The position numbers and the translations under genes are program-made. The notes below the pieces were generated by a model. It was given only the letters and a program-made list of their open reading frames with translations. It was not told the DNA's origin and searched no databases. 64,000 nt of DNA from Patescibacteria group bacterium (GTDB lineage Bacteria > Patescibacteriota > Patescibacteriia > 2-12-FULL-60-25), in the NCBI GenBank assembly GCA_031082005.1, contig JAVHLR010000001.1, positions 191,251-255,250 of the forward strand. Reading direction: 5' to 3'. Positions 16,229 through 25,471 of this stretch are shown piece after piece. Positions within the stretch are counted from its first letter, which is position 1. Each line of letters opens with the position of its first letter.

Positions 16229-17026
16229 TTACTCTATTACGTTGATCGTACCATTCATCACCGGATAGATGCCGCAGCCGTAGTCGAACGATCCGACTGT
16301 GCTGAACACTCTCTGGTAGCTTTCCTGGTATTTCAGGTCCTGCGACTGCCAACCGTTGCCCACGATGCGATGCAATGAGCTGTCGGTGTTGGTCCAGGTC
16401 ACGAGCGTACCCTTCTTGACGGTCAATGATGGTGGGACGAACCCGTTCTCTTTGCTGCCGATGCTGACGGTGACTGCCGTCTGATCCATCTGCTTGTCTA
16501 TCGCGATGTTCGTCGTCAATGTCATCACGTCGGCTGGCGTGAAGTCGGAACTCAAGACGAGCGCCGTGCCGACTTTGTAATCGGCATAGAAAGCATCCGG
16601 CAAGTCGTCGATCTGATTCTTCCAGGCGATGCCATACAGGGTTTCCGCCATCTGCTGCGAAGGCACGTGGCGCAATATGCCGCCCTGATCGATCACGTAT
16701 GTCCGTGGGTCAGTGGTGACTTTCACCATCTTGACGCCTGGGCGATAGGTGACGTTGCGGCGTCCGAGCGGGACGGTCTGCAACATCGTATCGGGTATCT
16801 GCTTCACCGTGGAGAAATCCTTGTACCAGGTGAAGTAGGTCTTTTCGTTAGGGAAGACGTAACGACGTCCGTCCCAGCCGAAATAATAGACCGTTTGGCC
16901 CGATCCTTTGATCAGATCGCCAGGTGAGAAAACGGTCGTCACCGCAGCGTTCGCAGCCATCGGCACGACCGATGTGGCGAGCGTAGCGGCCATGGTCAGA
17001 GCGCCGAATAATTTGCTCATGCGCAT
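16229..17026 (-). CDS. Secreted protein: DLIKG/YVFPN module plus cupredoxin-like domain lacking one copper His
   Basis: A 265-residue exported protein. Signal peptide: residues 1-28 ending MAANAA. Residues about 33-165 are a module (PGDLIKGSGQTVYY, GRRYVFPNEKTYFTWY, VTYRPGVKMVKV, LYGIAWKNQI) shared with the next gene and seen widely in CPR secreted proteins. Residues about 180-265 form a plastocyanin/cupredoxin fold: VKKGTLVTWTN, SLHRIV (first His ligand), and YGCGIYPVMNG. In copper proteins this last motif is C-x2-H-P-x-M; here the second His is Tyr, checked at codon level (TAT). Cys and Met remain. It may have altered or no copper binding. No operon partner with a terminal oxidase is visible. 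Confidence 0.88.
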   Translation of the reverse strand: MRMSKLFGALTMAATLATSVVPMAANAAVTTVFSPGDLIKGSGQTVYYFGWDGRRYVFPNEKTYFTWYKDFSTVKQIPDTMLQTVPLGRRNVTYRPGVKMVKVTTDPRTYVIDQGGILRHVPSQQMAETLYGIAWKNQIDDLPDAFYADYKVGTALVLSSDFTPADVMTLTTNIAIDKQMDQTAVTVSIGSKENGFVPPSLTVKKGTLVTWTNTDSSLHRIVGNGWQSQDLKYQESYQRVFSTVGSFDYGCGIYPVMNGTINVIE

Positions 17027-17099
17027 AGTTTATGTTTTTTATTTAGTCCAAGGTTAATGTCCTTGGTTATTAGTTAGTCGTATTAAAGTGCCACGATTG

Positions 17100-18536
17100 T
17101 CAGGGCTGTGCAACCACGCTGACCGGTGAGGATGTGTTCTCTGCGGTTTTGGATAATGCATCAGTGGCTTTACCGCCGAAGGTTAGCGTACCGATCGTAT
17201 TCCAGGGACCCGTCGACACCGTGCAAGGCGCCGCTCCTTCGCAATGTTTGAGGACTGCACCATCTTTCATGACATCGATCGACAGTATTCCGTCATCATC
17301 CGAAGCACTGACGGTCACATCCAGTTTTTCTCCGAGATAGATCGAATCCTTGGCTGGCGATACCGTGATGCTCGGTTCGTCATTTTCGCTGACAGTCACA
17401 TATTTGGGGAAAGATGTGTATTTGGTCTCGTAGTTGCTGGTCACTCGGCCTTTAACCTCATGGACCGTCCCCAATGTTTGGTTGGTCAGATAGCCCGTCC
17501 ATTGGCATAAGTGCGAACCGTTGGCGCAACTTCCGACTATCTGGCTATCCACGAAGATATCGACGCGTCCGACAGCGATTTCAGAGTTTACGTCGATCGT
17601 TACCCCGACCAACTGATTCGGTTTGACTTGCGTGCGTGCCAAACGCACCGTCACTTTATCCGTGCCGTTGGCTACCGTGGTTAGCGTCTCCGTATCCGTC
17701 AGTGTCGTCGCGTCCAGTTTCGTGACGATCGCTTTCGCTACATAGCTGCTGGCCGTATTGGACGGCGGGATCTGATAATCGCTCGAACATGCCGTCACGG
17801 CATTGCAGCTTTTGATGAGCGTGGTATCGATGAACAGCTCTATCTTACTTATGGCTCCGACGCTCGGTGCTGATGCGGATAAGGTGACGATCTCGCCGGC
17901 CATTGCGTTCGTTTTGGAGACGGAAAAGTCGAAGGCAGTCGGGGGAGTAGTGGGTTCGGTCGGAGTGGTGCTGGTCGGGGTATCCGTCGGTGTCGTCGGG
18001 GTGCTGGTGAGTTTCAGGTTGAAATTGATGGTTGACGCGCTTGCTGACTCTGTCGCCGGTGCGAAATCAGCAACGGCTACGATCGGTGCGCCGATCTTGT
18101 AGTCCACGAAGAAGCCGTCCGGTAGATCATCGATTTTCTTGTTCCAGTCTGCGCCGTACAGGGATTCGGCTAGATCTTCGGTCGTGATCCAGCGCAGTGT
18201 CCCGTTCGCGGCGACGGCATAGACCTTGGGAATGCTTTCCACCTTGATCATGCGCACGCCCGGCTTGTACGTGACGTTCTTGGCCAGGGAGATGGCTTGC
18301 AGCTCGTCCAACGACAAGGCTTTGACGCCGGTGAAGTCGTTGTACCAAGTCTGATAAGTCTTAAGATTAGGGAAAACGTAACGTTTTCCGTCCTCGCCGT
18401 AATAGTACACTGCGTCGCCCGGTCCTTTGATGAGGTCGCCGCTTTGCAGCGTCGTCGCGCCCGTTGGCATCGGCAATAGTGCACTCGTCATGCAAGCTAT
18501 GAGCGCCAGGTTATGTAAAGTTTGCTTGAGTTTCAT
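17100..18536 (-). CDS. Secreted surface protein: DLIKG/YVFPN module plus Ig-like repeats
   Basis: A 478-residue exported protein. Signal peptide ends near TGA-TT (residue about 27). Residues about 30-160 are the same module as in the gene at 16229 (SGDLIKGPGDAVYYYG, KRYVFPNLKTYQTWY, VTYKPGVRMIKV). A Thr/Pro-rich linker (TPTTPTDTPTSTTPTEPTT) follows at about 180-200, then three Ig-like or CARDB-like beta domains of about 90 residues, each with a Cys pair (SCNAVTAC, SCANGSHLC, HCEGAAPC). The Cys pairs may form disulphides. No cell-wall anchor motif at the C-terminus. Likely a cell-surface or released adhesin-type protein; binding partner unknown. The start is the ATG at 18536, not the upstream TTG. 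Confidence 0.87.
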   Translation of the reverse strand: MKLKQTLHNLALIACMTSALLPMPTGATTLQSGDLIKGPGDAVYYYGEDGKRYVFPNLKTYQTWYNDFTGVKALSLDELQAISLAKNVTYKPGVRMIKVESIPKVYAVAANGTLRWITTEDLAESLYGADWNKKIDDLPDGFFVDYKIGAPIVAVADFAPATESASASTINFNLKLTSTPTTPTDTPTSTTPTEPTTPPTAFDFSVSKTNAMAGEIVTLSASAPSVGAISKIELFIDTTLIKSCNAVTACSSDYQIPPSNTASSYVAKAIVTKLDATTLTDTETLTTVANGTDKVTVRLARTQVKPNQLVGVTIDVNSEIAVGRVDIFVDSQIVGSCANGSHLCQWTGYLTNQTLGTVHEVKGRVTSNYETKYTSFPKYVTVSENDEPSITVSPAKDSIYLGEKLDVTVSASDDDGILSIDVMKDGAVLKHCEGAAPCTVSTGPWNTIGTLTFGGKATDALSKTAENTSSPVSVVAQP

Positions 18537-18659
18537 ATGCCTCAAAGAATAACAATTTTACCGCTGCTTGGCGATACACCCGACCTAAAAGGCGCGATTC
18601 GTCGCGCCATGAGTATCCTTCGTCTCGAATGCGAATCGCTGGATGCAGATGCTGCTGCT

Positions 18660-19142
18660 TCAACCGTCTAGTCTCCTGTGCCAATACATGGCCTTGATTG
18701 AACGCTTTGGTCTTCCATTTTTTACGCCGAACGTCCAATTGTGCTGTCCCGGCGTTTTTTTCGAGGACAGGTTGCTTATGGCTTTTCCCTTGCCGACATA
18801 AAAACCGACATGTTCGTGTCCAAAAGAAAAATTCTTGTCTTTCTTGTCGTCCATCGCGTCCCAGACCAGGATGCATCCCGTTTTGGGTCGCGCGACTTTT
18901 TTCCATCCCGATTTCTCCAGGTCACGGACTAAACCAAAGACCGTCACATGCGACTCTTGGATCAGGTCGAAGTGCTTCAATGCGAAAGAGGGGAAGTAGG
19001 CACAGGAAAGGTTCCCGTTTTGCGTCAGGTCTCTGTTTTTTCCGTCCACTTTGCCGTACACATGACGGAACATCTCCGTTCCGACAGCTCCCTTGATCAG
19101 CGCGATGTATGTTTCGAATAACTGCAATGTGACTTTCGGCAT
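18660..19142 (-). CDS. NlpC/P60-like or CHAP-like cysteine amidase domain protein
   Basis: A 160-residue protein with the pattern of a papain-fold amidase: a Cys in LSCAYFPSFAL (residues about 45-56), a following helix and ESGWKKV-type strand (here EKSGWKKVARPKTGCILVWD), then His in FGHEHVGFYVGKGKAIS and a polar residue in TPGQHNWTF. In such enzymes Cys-His-polar cleaves peptide bonds of murein stem peptides. It has no signal peptide, so export would need another route, or the substrate is intracellular. I cannot separate NlpC/P60 from CHAP by eye. Located alone between a secreted protein and rpe; a GC-rich hairpin (GGCGCGATTCGTCGCGCC, 18591-18608) follows. Confidence 0.65.
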   Translation of the reverse strand: MPKVTLQLFETYIALIKGAVGTEMFRHVYGKVDGKNRDLTQNGNLSCAYFPSFALKHFDLIQESHVTVFGLVRDLEKSGWKKVARPKTGCILVWDAMDDKKDKNFSFGHEHVGFYVGKGKAISNLSSKKTPGQHNWTFGVKNGRPKRSIKAMYWHRRLDG

Positions 19143-19149
19143 ATTCGGA

Positions 19150-19185
19150 TATCGTCATCTTGAGCGGCGTCGAAAGATCTTCAAG
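19150..19185. repeat. Dispersed repeat family B, short copy
   Basis: CGTCATCTTGAGCGGCGTCGAAAGATCTTCAAGAT, matching the halves at 10698. Confidence 0.5.
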
Positions 19186-19203
19186 ATAATGTTCTTATCA
19201 TGA

Positions 19204-19836
19204 TTAGATATTTTTCAATCCTTCCAGCGCTGCCCGCGGGTCAGTTGAACTGAAGATGCTGCTGCCCGCATAAAAAATCGATACGCCGGCGGTTTTCAGT
19301 TCGGCGATATTATCTTTCGTCACGCCGCCGTCGAAACTGACCGCTAGATCCGGCCACCTTTTTTTCAGCTGTTGGACCTTATCGATCGTATGCGGAAGGA
19401 TTTTTCGACCGTTGAAGCCAGGCTCTACCCCCAGTACGAGAACCTCATCCACCATTTCAGAGAAAGGCTCCAGCTCCTCGATTTTAGTCTTTGGATTCAA
19501 GGCGAGGCCGCAGCGCCAACCGTTATCCTGGCAGAACATCAGCAACTCGGCATGGTCTATCGGCGCTTCGATATGCCACACGGCTCCCATGATTTTCTTA
19601 TTGTCCGTAGCTGCAAGCAAGTAGCTGCGCGGATCGCTTACCATCAGATGAAGGATGAAATTTGGCCCGTCCTTGAGCTCCCGCAATGCGTCTAGATCAT
19701 GCCAGTCGCTGTTGGGCACCAACGTATCGTCCAACACATCAAGTTGGAGTATATCTGTGGCGTCTTTGATCTTTTCCCATCTGGCCTTGAACTCGGTTTC
19801 GTCCTGGACCAGGATGGTGGGTATTACGGTGTTCAT
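19204..19836 (-). CDS. rpe: Ribulose-phosphate 3-epimerase-like protein
   Basis: A 210-residue TIM-barrel protein that should interconvert ribulose-5-phosphate and xylulose-5-phosphate. Marks: LQLDVLDDTLVPN (canonical LDVMDG-FVPN with the metal/catalytic Asp), HLMVSDP (His), the phosphate loop VEPGFNGRKILP, and VSFDGGVTKDN (second Asp). One departure: the usual L-D-V-M-D-G Gly is Asp here. It sits directly upstream of the rpe-rpiB pair of minus-strand genes in a region also encoding both transketolase halves, consistent with a non-oxidative pentose-phosphate route making ribose-5-phosphate. Length is slightly short for the family (about 220). Confidence 0.85.
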   Translation of the reverse strand: MNTVIPTILVQDETEFKARWEKIKDATDILQLDVLDDTLVPNSDWHDLDALRELKDGPNFILHLMVSDPRSYLLAATDNKKIMGAVWHIEAPIDHAELLMFCQDNGWRCGLALNPKTKIEELEPFSEMVDEVLVLGVEPGFNGRKILPHTIDKVQQLKKRWPDLAVSFDGGVTKDNIAELKTAGVSIFYAGSSIFSSTDPRAALEGLKNI

Positions 19837-19922
19837 AATTTTTCGTTTATTCCTCGTTGGTCATCGCCGCCAGCCAACCGTCAGACAGGTGCAGACGGGA
19901 ATCCAGCGCCAGTGTGCGCGTT

Positions 19923-20360
19923 TCATCCAAGTTGTTTGACTCGCCTCACATGTCTCCCGGCAGTCGGGGCCTTGGTCTTCAAGAAGAGTTCGAGAAGTTT
20001 TTTGGCTTCTGCGGGTTTTTGTCTCCAGCCCGAGAAGGCTATCACGTTGGCGTCGTTATGCTCACGTGCCAGCTTCACGGTCTGTCCATCGAAAGCATCG
20101 AAAGCGCGAACTCCCTTGATACGATTGGCTGCCATGGTCACACCCACGCCGCTGCCGCAAGACAGTATGCCGCGGCTGCCCGGGTTGCGCGCCACCAGTT
20201 TCGCCAGTTTTTGTGCTACCAGCGGGTAATCGTCGCCCGCCTCGAAATCTGGCGTCAAATCCTCCAGAACCCAGTCAGCCTCATCCGTCAGGACCTTTTT
20301 TAGCGCTTCTTTCAGCCCATGTCCCGCATGGTCAGCTCCGATATAAAGGATTTTATGCAT
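19923..20360 (-). CDS. rpiB: Ribose-5-phosphate isomerase B
   Basis: A 145-residue RpiB/LacAB-type isomerase interconverting ribose-5-P and ribulose-5-P. Marks: YIGADHAGHGLKEAL at the N-terminus, DYPLVAQKLA, GILSCGSGVGVTMAANRIKGVRA containing the catalytic Cys (SCGSG), and REHNDANVIAFSG. I start at the ATG at 20360 (MHKILYIGADHAG); upstream in-frame codons would overlap the divergent ileS region. Together with rpe (86 bases downstream) and split transketolase it completes the pentose-phosphate interconversions in this window; no transaldolase is seen. Confidence 0.93.
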   Translation of the reverse strand: MHKILYIGADHAGHGLKEALKKVLTDEADWVLEDLTPDFEAGDDYPLVAQKLAKLVARNPGSRGILSCGSGVGVTMAANRIKGVRAFDAFDGQTVKLAREHNDANVIAFSGWRQKPAEAKKLLELFLKTKAPTAGRHVRRVKQLG

Positions 20361-20434
20361 ATGCGGGAAGTTTATCACATTATTCCAGGGGTTGACGTCA
20401 GGGCTAAAAACACCGCATGATAGACAGACCAAAT

Positions 20435-23400
20435 ATGACGAACGACAATGAAACTCGAGCAAAAAGTCCGGACGCGCCTGCCGTAGCCCCATCCCGACCT
20501 AATTTTCCTCAAATAGAGGAAGAGATTTCCGGTTTTTGGAAAAAAAACGATATTTTCCGCCGTTCCATCGATGAACGTCCTGAAAACAAAGGCTATGTTT
20601 TTTATGATGGTCCGCCTTTCGCCAACGGCACGCCGCATTATGGCCATCTTTTGCAGTCAGTCATCAAAGATGCGGTCCCGCGCTATTTCACCATGCAAGG
20701 CTATCGCATCCCGCGCGTTTGGGGTTGGGATTGTCATGGTCTTCCTGCCGAGAACCTGATCGAAAAACGCCTCAAGCTGAATTCCAAGAAAGAGATCGAA
20801 AGTTTCGGCATCGACAATTTCAACCAAGCTTGTGCTTCGTCCGTGATGGAGTTCACCGGCGAATGGGATCGTTATGTGCACCGCATCGGCCGCTGGGTCG
20901 AATTCGAAGGCGCCTATCGCACCATGGACGCTTCATATATCGAATCAGTCTGGTGGGCTTTTTCCGAGCTCTGCGCCAAAGATCTGGTCTACAAAGATTT
21001 ACGCGTCTCTTTATATTGTCCGCACTGCTCCACGCCGCTCTCGAATTTCGAGATTGCGATGCAGAACTCGTATCTCGATGTGGCCGATCCCGCCATCACC
21101 ATTAAGTTCAAGCTCAAAGAAGAGGCCGACACGTATCTCCTGGCTTGGACGACGACGCCTTGGACCCTACTCGCCAACGTCGCCTTGGCGGTCAATCCGA
21201 CCGAGATGTACGTAAAGGTTCGTGTAGATGCCGATAATGCGTCCTATATAGTCGCCGAAAAACTGATGCAGTCCGTCTTCCGTCAATATTACCCGTTGGC
21301 CGAAGGCGAACCCCCGTTCGAGGTCGTATCAAAAATCCAGGGGAGTGATTTGGTCGGTTTAGCTTATGAGCCCCTGTATCCGCTTTCTCCGGAGAACCTG
21401 GAGATACTCACGGCGCGCGCCGGAAAGAATTTGCATCACGTGGTCGGCATGGATTACGTGACCATGACTGACGGTACCGGCATCGTGCATACTGCTCCGG
21501 CTTTCGGCGAAGAAGACTTCCAAGCCTCCAAGGTTCATGATCTGCCGGTCGTCGTGACCGTCGATGACGAAGGCAAACAAAAACCCGAAACCGGATTCGT
21601 CGCCGGCATCTATATCAAGGATTCCGATCCAAAGGTGATCGCGGACCTCGAAGCCCGTGGTTTGCTTTATCGCAGCGAGAAAGTCGAGCACAGCGTTCCG
21701 GCCTGTTGGCGTTGCAATACACTGTTGTTCTACAAAGCACAATCAGCTTGGTTCGTGAACGTGACGAAGCTTAAGCCCAAGATGCTCGAGACGGCCAAGA
21801 AGATCAATTGGCACCCCGAGACCTTCAAGACAGGACGCTTCGGCAATGGTCTGGAGACCGCACCGGACTGGTGCATTTCACGTACGCGTTTTTGGGGCGC
21901 ACCCTTGCCTGTTTGGCGCTGCACCCAATGTTCCGAACAGAAGATCTTCGGTTCGGTTGCCGAACTCGAGAAAGCCTCCGGCACCAAGATCGGCGCAAAA
22001 GAGATGATGGAACTGCATCGTCCGAATATCGATAAGATCACCGTGCCCTGCGCGTGCGGCGGTACGATGCAGCGCATCCCGGACGTCTTCGATTGCTGGT
22101 TCGAGTCGGGTAGCATGCCTTTTGCTTCAGTACATTATCCCTTCGAGAAAAAAGATTGGTTCGAGCAGAACTTCCCGGCCGATTTCATCGCCGAAGCGCA
22201 GGACCAGACGCGCGGTTGGTTCTACACCCTGCATGTCCTGGCTACGGCCTTGTTCAACAAGCCCGCCTTCAAGAACGTAATCGTGACCGGCATGATCTTG
22301 GCGGAAGACGGCAAGAAGATGTCCAAGAGCCTCAAGAACTATCCCGATCCCTGGGACCTCATGATCAATTACGGTTCCGACAGCTTGCGTTATTATCTCC
22401 TGTCTTCCCCCGTGCTGCAGGCCGACTCCTTGAACTTCTCCGAGAAGGATGTGGCCGTCATCCAGCGTACTCTGTTCGGCACGTTGTGGAACGTCCGCGC
22501 CTTCTATCTTATGTATGCCGGCGCCGACCAGCCCGAAATGACGAAGCCGCGCAGCATGCATGTGCTCGACCGCTGGCTCTTCTCGCGCCTCATGTCCGTC
22601 ACGCGCGACATCACGTCCAACATGGAGAACTACGACCTCGTCGCCGCGACGCGCCCCCTGCGCGCCTGGGTGGACGATCTATCGACCTGGTGGCTCCGTC
22701 GTTCGCGCGAACGCATGAAGGGGGCGGACGATTACGAGAAGCAGGATGCGTTGCGCACTTTGCGTGAAGTCTTGCTCGAGACGGCCAAGCTCTTGGCTCC
22801 CTTCACTCCGTTCATGGCGGACAGACTGTATCAGGACATGGCCGGACCTAAGATGTCCGTTCATCTCGACCGCTGGCCCAAGGTCGAAGACAAGGTTATC
22901 GACGAACAACTGATGACGGATATGGCCTGGGTCCGCGACGTCGTCACTTCCGGTCTCGAGTTACGTGCGCGTCATAAGATCCCCGTGCGCCAAGCGCTCG
23001 CCAGCCTGACGGTGTCGATGCGTGACGCCGCTCTGTCTGCGCGCCTGACTCTGCGCACCGAACTTCTCGCGCTCATCAAAGACGAACTGAACGTCGAGAA
23101 CGTGATCTTGAACGGCGGTATCGATACAGGTGAACAGGCCTGGACCGCCGAACTCGATACGAACATCACGCCGGATCTTAAGAAGAAGGGGATGGCTCGT
23201 GAGATCGCACGTCAGATCATGAATCTACGTAAAGAATCAGGTCTTACCCCGCAGGACTCAATCCAGGTCAGCCTCGCGGTCAGCGATCAGGGTTTGCGCG
23301 ACACGCTCGAAGAAATCGCGGACTCGGCTGTCGCCGGTGCTAACGTCCAATCCCATTCCGTCGGTGAGACGTTGGATGCGGAAATAGTTTCGCAGACAGA

Positions 23401-23449
23401 AGTGAAACTAGACGGCCAACCGATCCAGATAGGAATCAAGAAAGTCTAG
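20435..23449 (+). CDS. ileS: Isoleucyl-tRNA synthetase
   Basis: About 1004 residues: class Ia synthetase charging tRNA-Ile. Marks: HIGH-type motif FANGTPHYGHLLQS, the editing (CP1) domain with TTPWTLLANVALAV and GTGIVHTAPAFGEEDF, WCISRTRFWGAPLPVW, the KMSKS loop DGKKMSKSLKNYPDPW, and a C-terminal anticodon-binding helical domain ending in VKLDGQPIQIG. A CACGG-type zinc pair (VPCACGGTM) lies in the catalytic insertion. Size and domain order suit the longer (type 2, eukaryote-like) IleRS. ATGs at 20417 and 20435 are both possible and neither has a convincing ribosome site. Followed by its own terminator. Confidence 0.96.
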   Translation: MTNDNETRAKSPDAPAVAPSRPNFPQIEEEISGFWKKNDIFRRSIDERPENKGYVFYDGPPFANGTPHYGHLLQSVIKDAVPRYFTMQGYRIPRVWGWDCHGLPAENLIEKRLKLNSKKEIESFGIDNFNQACASSVMEFTGEWDRYVHRIGRWVEFEGAYRTMDASYIESVWWAFSELCAKDLVYKDLRVSLYCPHCSTPLSNFEIAMQNSYLDVADPAITIKFKLKEEADTYLLAWTTTPWTLLANVALAVNPTEMYVKVRVDADNASYIVAEKLMQSVFRQYYPLAEGEPPFEVVSKIQGSDLVGLAYEPLYPLSPENLEILTARAGKNLHHVVGMDYVTMTDGTGIVHTAPAFGEEDFQASKVHDLPVVVTVDDEGKQKPETGFVAGIYIKDSDPKVIADLEARGLLYRSEKVEHSVPACWRCNTLLFYKAQSAWFVNVTKLKPKMLETAKKINWHPETFKTGRFGNGLETAPDWCISRTRFWGAPLPVWRCTQCSEQKIFGSVAELEKASGTKIGAKEMMELHRPNIDKITVPCACGGTMQRIPDVFDCWFESGSMPFASVHYPFEKKDWFEQNFPADFIAEAQDQTRGWFYTLHVLATALFNKPAFKNVIVTGMILAEDGKKMSKSLKNYPDPWDLMINYGSDSLRYYLLSSPVLQADSLNFSEKDVAVIQRTLFGTLWNVRAFYLMYAGADQPEMTKPRSMHVLDRWLFSRLMSVTRDITSNMENYDLVAATRPLRAWVDDLSTWWLRRSRERMKGADDYEKQDALRTLREVLLETAKLLAPFTPFMADRLYQDMAGPKMSVHLDRWPKVEDKVIDEQLMTDMAWVRDVVTSGLELRARHKIPVRQALASLTVSMRDAALSARLTLRTELLALIKDELNVENVILNGGIDTGEQAWTAELDTNITPDLKKKGMAREIARQIMNLRKESGLTPQDSIQVSLAVSDQGLRDTLEEIADSAVAGANVQSHSVGETLDAEIVSQTEVKLDGQPIQIGIKKV

Positions 23450-23468
23450 ATTAAGCCAAAAAAAGTAG

Positions 23469-23496
23469 ATCGCCCCGGAATGATCCGGGGCGATTT
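23469..23496 (+). terminator. Rho-independent terminator of ileS
   Basis: 11-bp stem ATCGCCCCGGA / TCCGGGGCGAT with a 4-nt loop (23480-23483). Confidence 0.85.
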
Positions 23497-23500
23497 ATGA

Positions 23501-23529
23501 TTGACAATCCAGACTTTTCATGTTTATCT
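23501..23529 (+). promoter_or_regulatory. Promoter of the HExxH protein gene
   Basis: TTGACA (23501-23506), 17-bp spacer, TTATCT (23524-23529), immediately after the ileS terminator. Confidence 0.68.
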
Positions 23530-23573
23530 ATCCCATCGCAATCGTGCGATCGCTCCTTCGAAAGGATGAAGAT

Positions 23574-25469
23574 ATGGACGAGAAAGAACTCCAGGCCCTC
23601 GCGGCCGTTGAGCCGGAAGTCGCTAGGAAGTTTGTCGAGTTCGAACGGAAGTGCCGCGAGTTCGAGGCGGCACACCCAGGCACCGCAACACTGTGTCCGA
23701 AGAGTACCGCTGATCCGCTCTTTGAGCTGTGGCGTCATCGTTGCTACGACGATCTTGGTTCATGGTTCATGGAGCTGATGTACAGTCGAGTCTGGTTGAA
23801 GATGCCGGAGGTAGAGGCCTTCGTACTCGCCTGCACGGTGGACCAAGGCTCACGCCACAATCACCGTGACTCGAAATACTTTCTCAGGGAGACGCTGTGG
23901 CACGTGATGTGCAATAATTCCTGGTTCGCCGGTGCATCAGACGAGCTGATGACTAAGGTCTGGGATGCTTGGGTCGCTGCCTGTAAGTCATCAAGCATGC
24001 TGATCTCCAACAACCCATGGAATCTGGCCCATCGCGAGATATGGCGGCTGCATGAATGGCCGACCGCACGTCTCCTTGACCATGCCGTCGATGCCGTCGA
24101 TTCCTTCATGCATGCTGCGGACCATGCCCAAGTACCGAAACCCAGGCTGCACGAGATGCGAAAGGCTGCAGACGGTGATTGGAGCGCGTGGCTCAAGGTG
24201 AAGAGCAACGGCAATCCGCCGCCTTTGATCCGTCAACGTCTGCAACCCCTCTTCCTGAAGCACGTCGAACGCTGGGCGCTGCAAGCTCGCGACGCCAGGG
24301 TGGCCGAACGCCGGCAGAAGAAAGCGGAAGCGCGACTGAAACGCGATGAAGAACAGCGTCAATTTCGGGAGCGCGAGTCTAAGGTTGCGGACGCATTGAA
24401 CGCGCTACGTGAAGTCTTGCGGCAGAGCGTCGAGAAACTGGCGGCCGAGCATGATAAACAGGCGCTCCGCGACATGCTCAAGCGAAGGCAAGAGATGGTC
24501 GATTTCGCACCTGGTTGCAGTGACGCTCTGCGCGAAGAAGTCAGGAGCTTCCCGAACGCCCAGTTGATTGACAAGATTGACAAGGCTTTGGCCATCATCG
24601 AGCAGCGTGCACGCGAACAGGAGATGCGGCTGCAGCAGTATCGTGCGCATATTGGACAGCGCGTCCGGCAGATCGTCACGGTCTTCAATGGACTGTTCGA
24701 CCTGGCAATCGACCCCGAGGCTGTGCTGAACGGTACGGTCACTGGCGAATATGCTTCGATCCACTCCGCTCCCAGAGGATCGGGCGTCGGGTTTAGGCTT
24801 CGGCAGTCACTTTGTCTGACGCAAGAACTTCACATGTTCGGAAAGACACGCACCTGGCTCGAACTTGAGGAAGGCGACATCGAGGACGAGATGCTGGATG
24901 CTTATCAGACCGCAAACCTCATCACCTGGCACGAGCTCTCGCATCTAGCCTCCGCATCCACGGTCAGAGCTTGTCTCGAGAAGATTGCTTTTCCTCCTGA
25001 CCTGACCAAGGAGCAGCAGGCGCACGCCCGCGAAGTCGTGCTCGACGCGTTAGCTTTCCGTCTGGGGAGCACGTTCTACGTACATCAGTCTCCGGGTAAG
25101 CCGCTCATCACGAGCGAGAGAGCGCGTCTTCACGTCCTTCGCACTGCCTTGGTCTGTATGGCCCGCCGCGTCATCCGCCATTTGCCCGACGCAGAGTTGG
25201 ATGCGAACCAGGAGGCTCTGTTGCTCCGGCTCCACGCCGAACTCAAGAGTCAGGATGCGGCCTTGGTGCAGACGAGGCAGGCTCTGCGTTACTTGGAAGC
25301 AGCGTTCGGACCTATCATCCAGCGAGGTGGGGTTATCCGCGACTACTATGCGGCTCTCTTCCGTCTGACGCTGAAGTCCGCGGACATCGCCAGCGTCACC
25401 TTCTGCGGCTCCCTCCAAGACAGGGAAGAAGATTCTGAGACCTTCACTCCCCAACACATCCTCCACTAA
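23574..25469 (+). CDS. Large orphan protein with coiled coil and HExxH (HELSH) motif
   Basis: A 631-residue cytosolic-looking protein (no signal, no TM). The ATG at 23574 follows AAAGGA by seven bases. Residues about 1-215: helical domain with several Trp. Residues about 235-300: strongly charged coiled coil (RRQKKAEARLKRDEEQRQF). The C-terminal third contains WHELSHLAS (H453-E-x-x-H457), the zinc-binding HExxH signature, followed about 30 residues later by LDALAFRLG, the place where many zincins have an E/D-x-x-A-x-FA third-ligand helix. This suggests a metallopeptidase-like domain, but no family name comes to mind and one motif can arise by chance. Own promoter and terminator; next gene is a Ser/Thr kinase. 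Confidence 0.82.
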   Translation: MDEKELQALAAVEPEVARKFVEFERKCREFEAAHPGTATLCPKSTADPLFELWRHRCYDDLGSWFMELMYSRVWLKMPEVEAFVLACTVDQGSRHNHRDSKYFLRETLWHVMCNNSWFAGASDELMTKVWDAWVAACKSSSMLISNNPWNLAHREIWRLHEWPTARLLDHAVDAVDSFMHAADHAQVPKPRLHEMRKAADGDWSAWLKVKSNGNPPPLIRQRLQPLFLKHVERWALQARDARVAERRQKKAEARLKRDEEQRQFRERESKVADALNALREVLRQSVEKLAAEHDKQALRDMLKRRQEMVDFAPGCSDALREEVRSFPNAQLIDKIDKALAIIEQRAREQEMRLQQYRAHIGQRVRQIVTVFNGLFDLAIDPEAVLNGTVTGEYASIHSAPRGSGVGFRLRQSLCLTQELHMFGKTRTWLELEEGDIEDEMLDAYQTANLITWHELSHLASASTVRACLEKIAFPPDLTKEQQAHAREVVLDALAFRLGSTFYVHQSPGKPLITSERARLHVLRTALVCMARRVIRHLPDAELDANQEALLLRLHAELKSQDAALVQTRQALRYLEAAFGPIIQRGGVIRDYYAALFRLTLKSADIASVTFCGSLQDREEDSETFTPQHILH

Positions 25470-25471
25470 AT

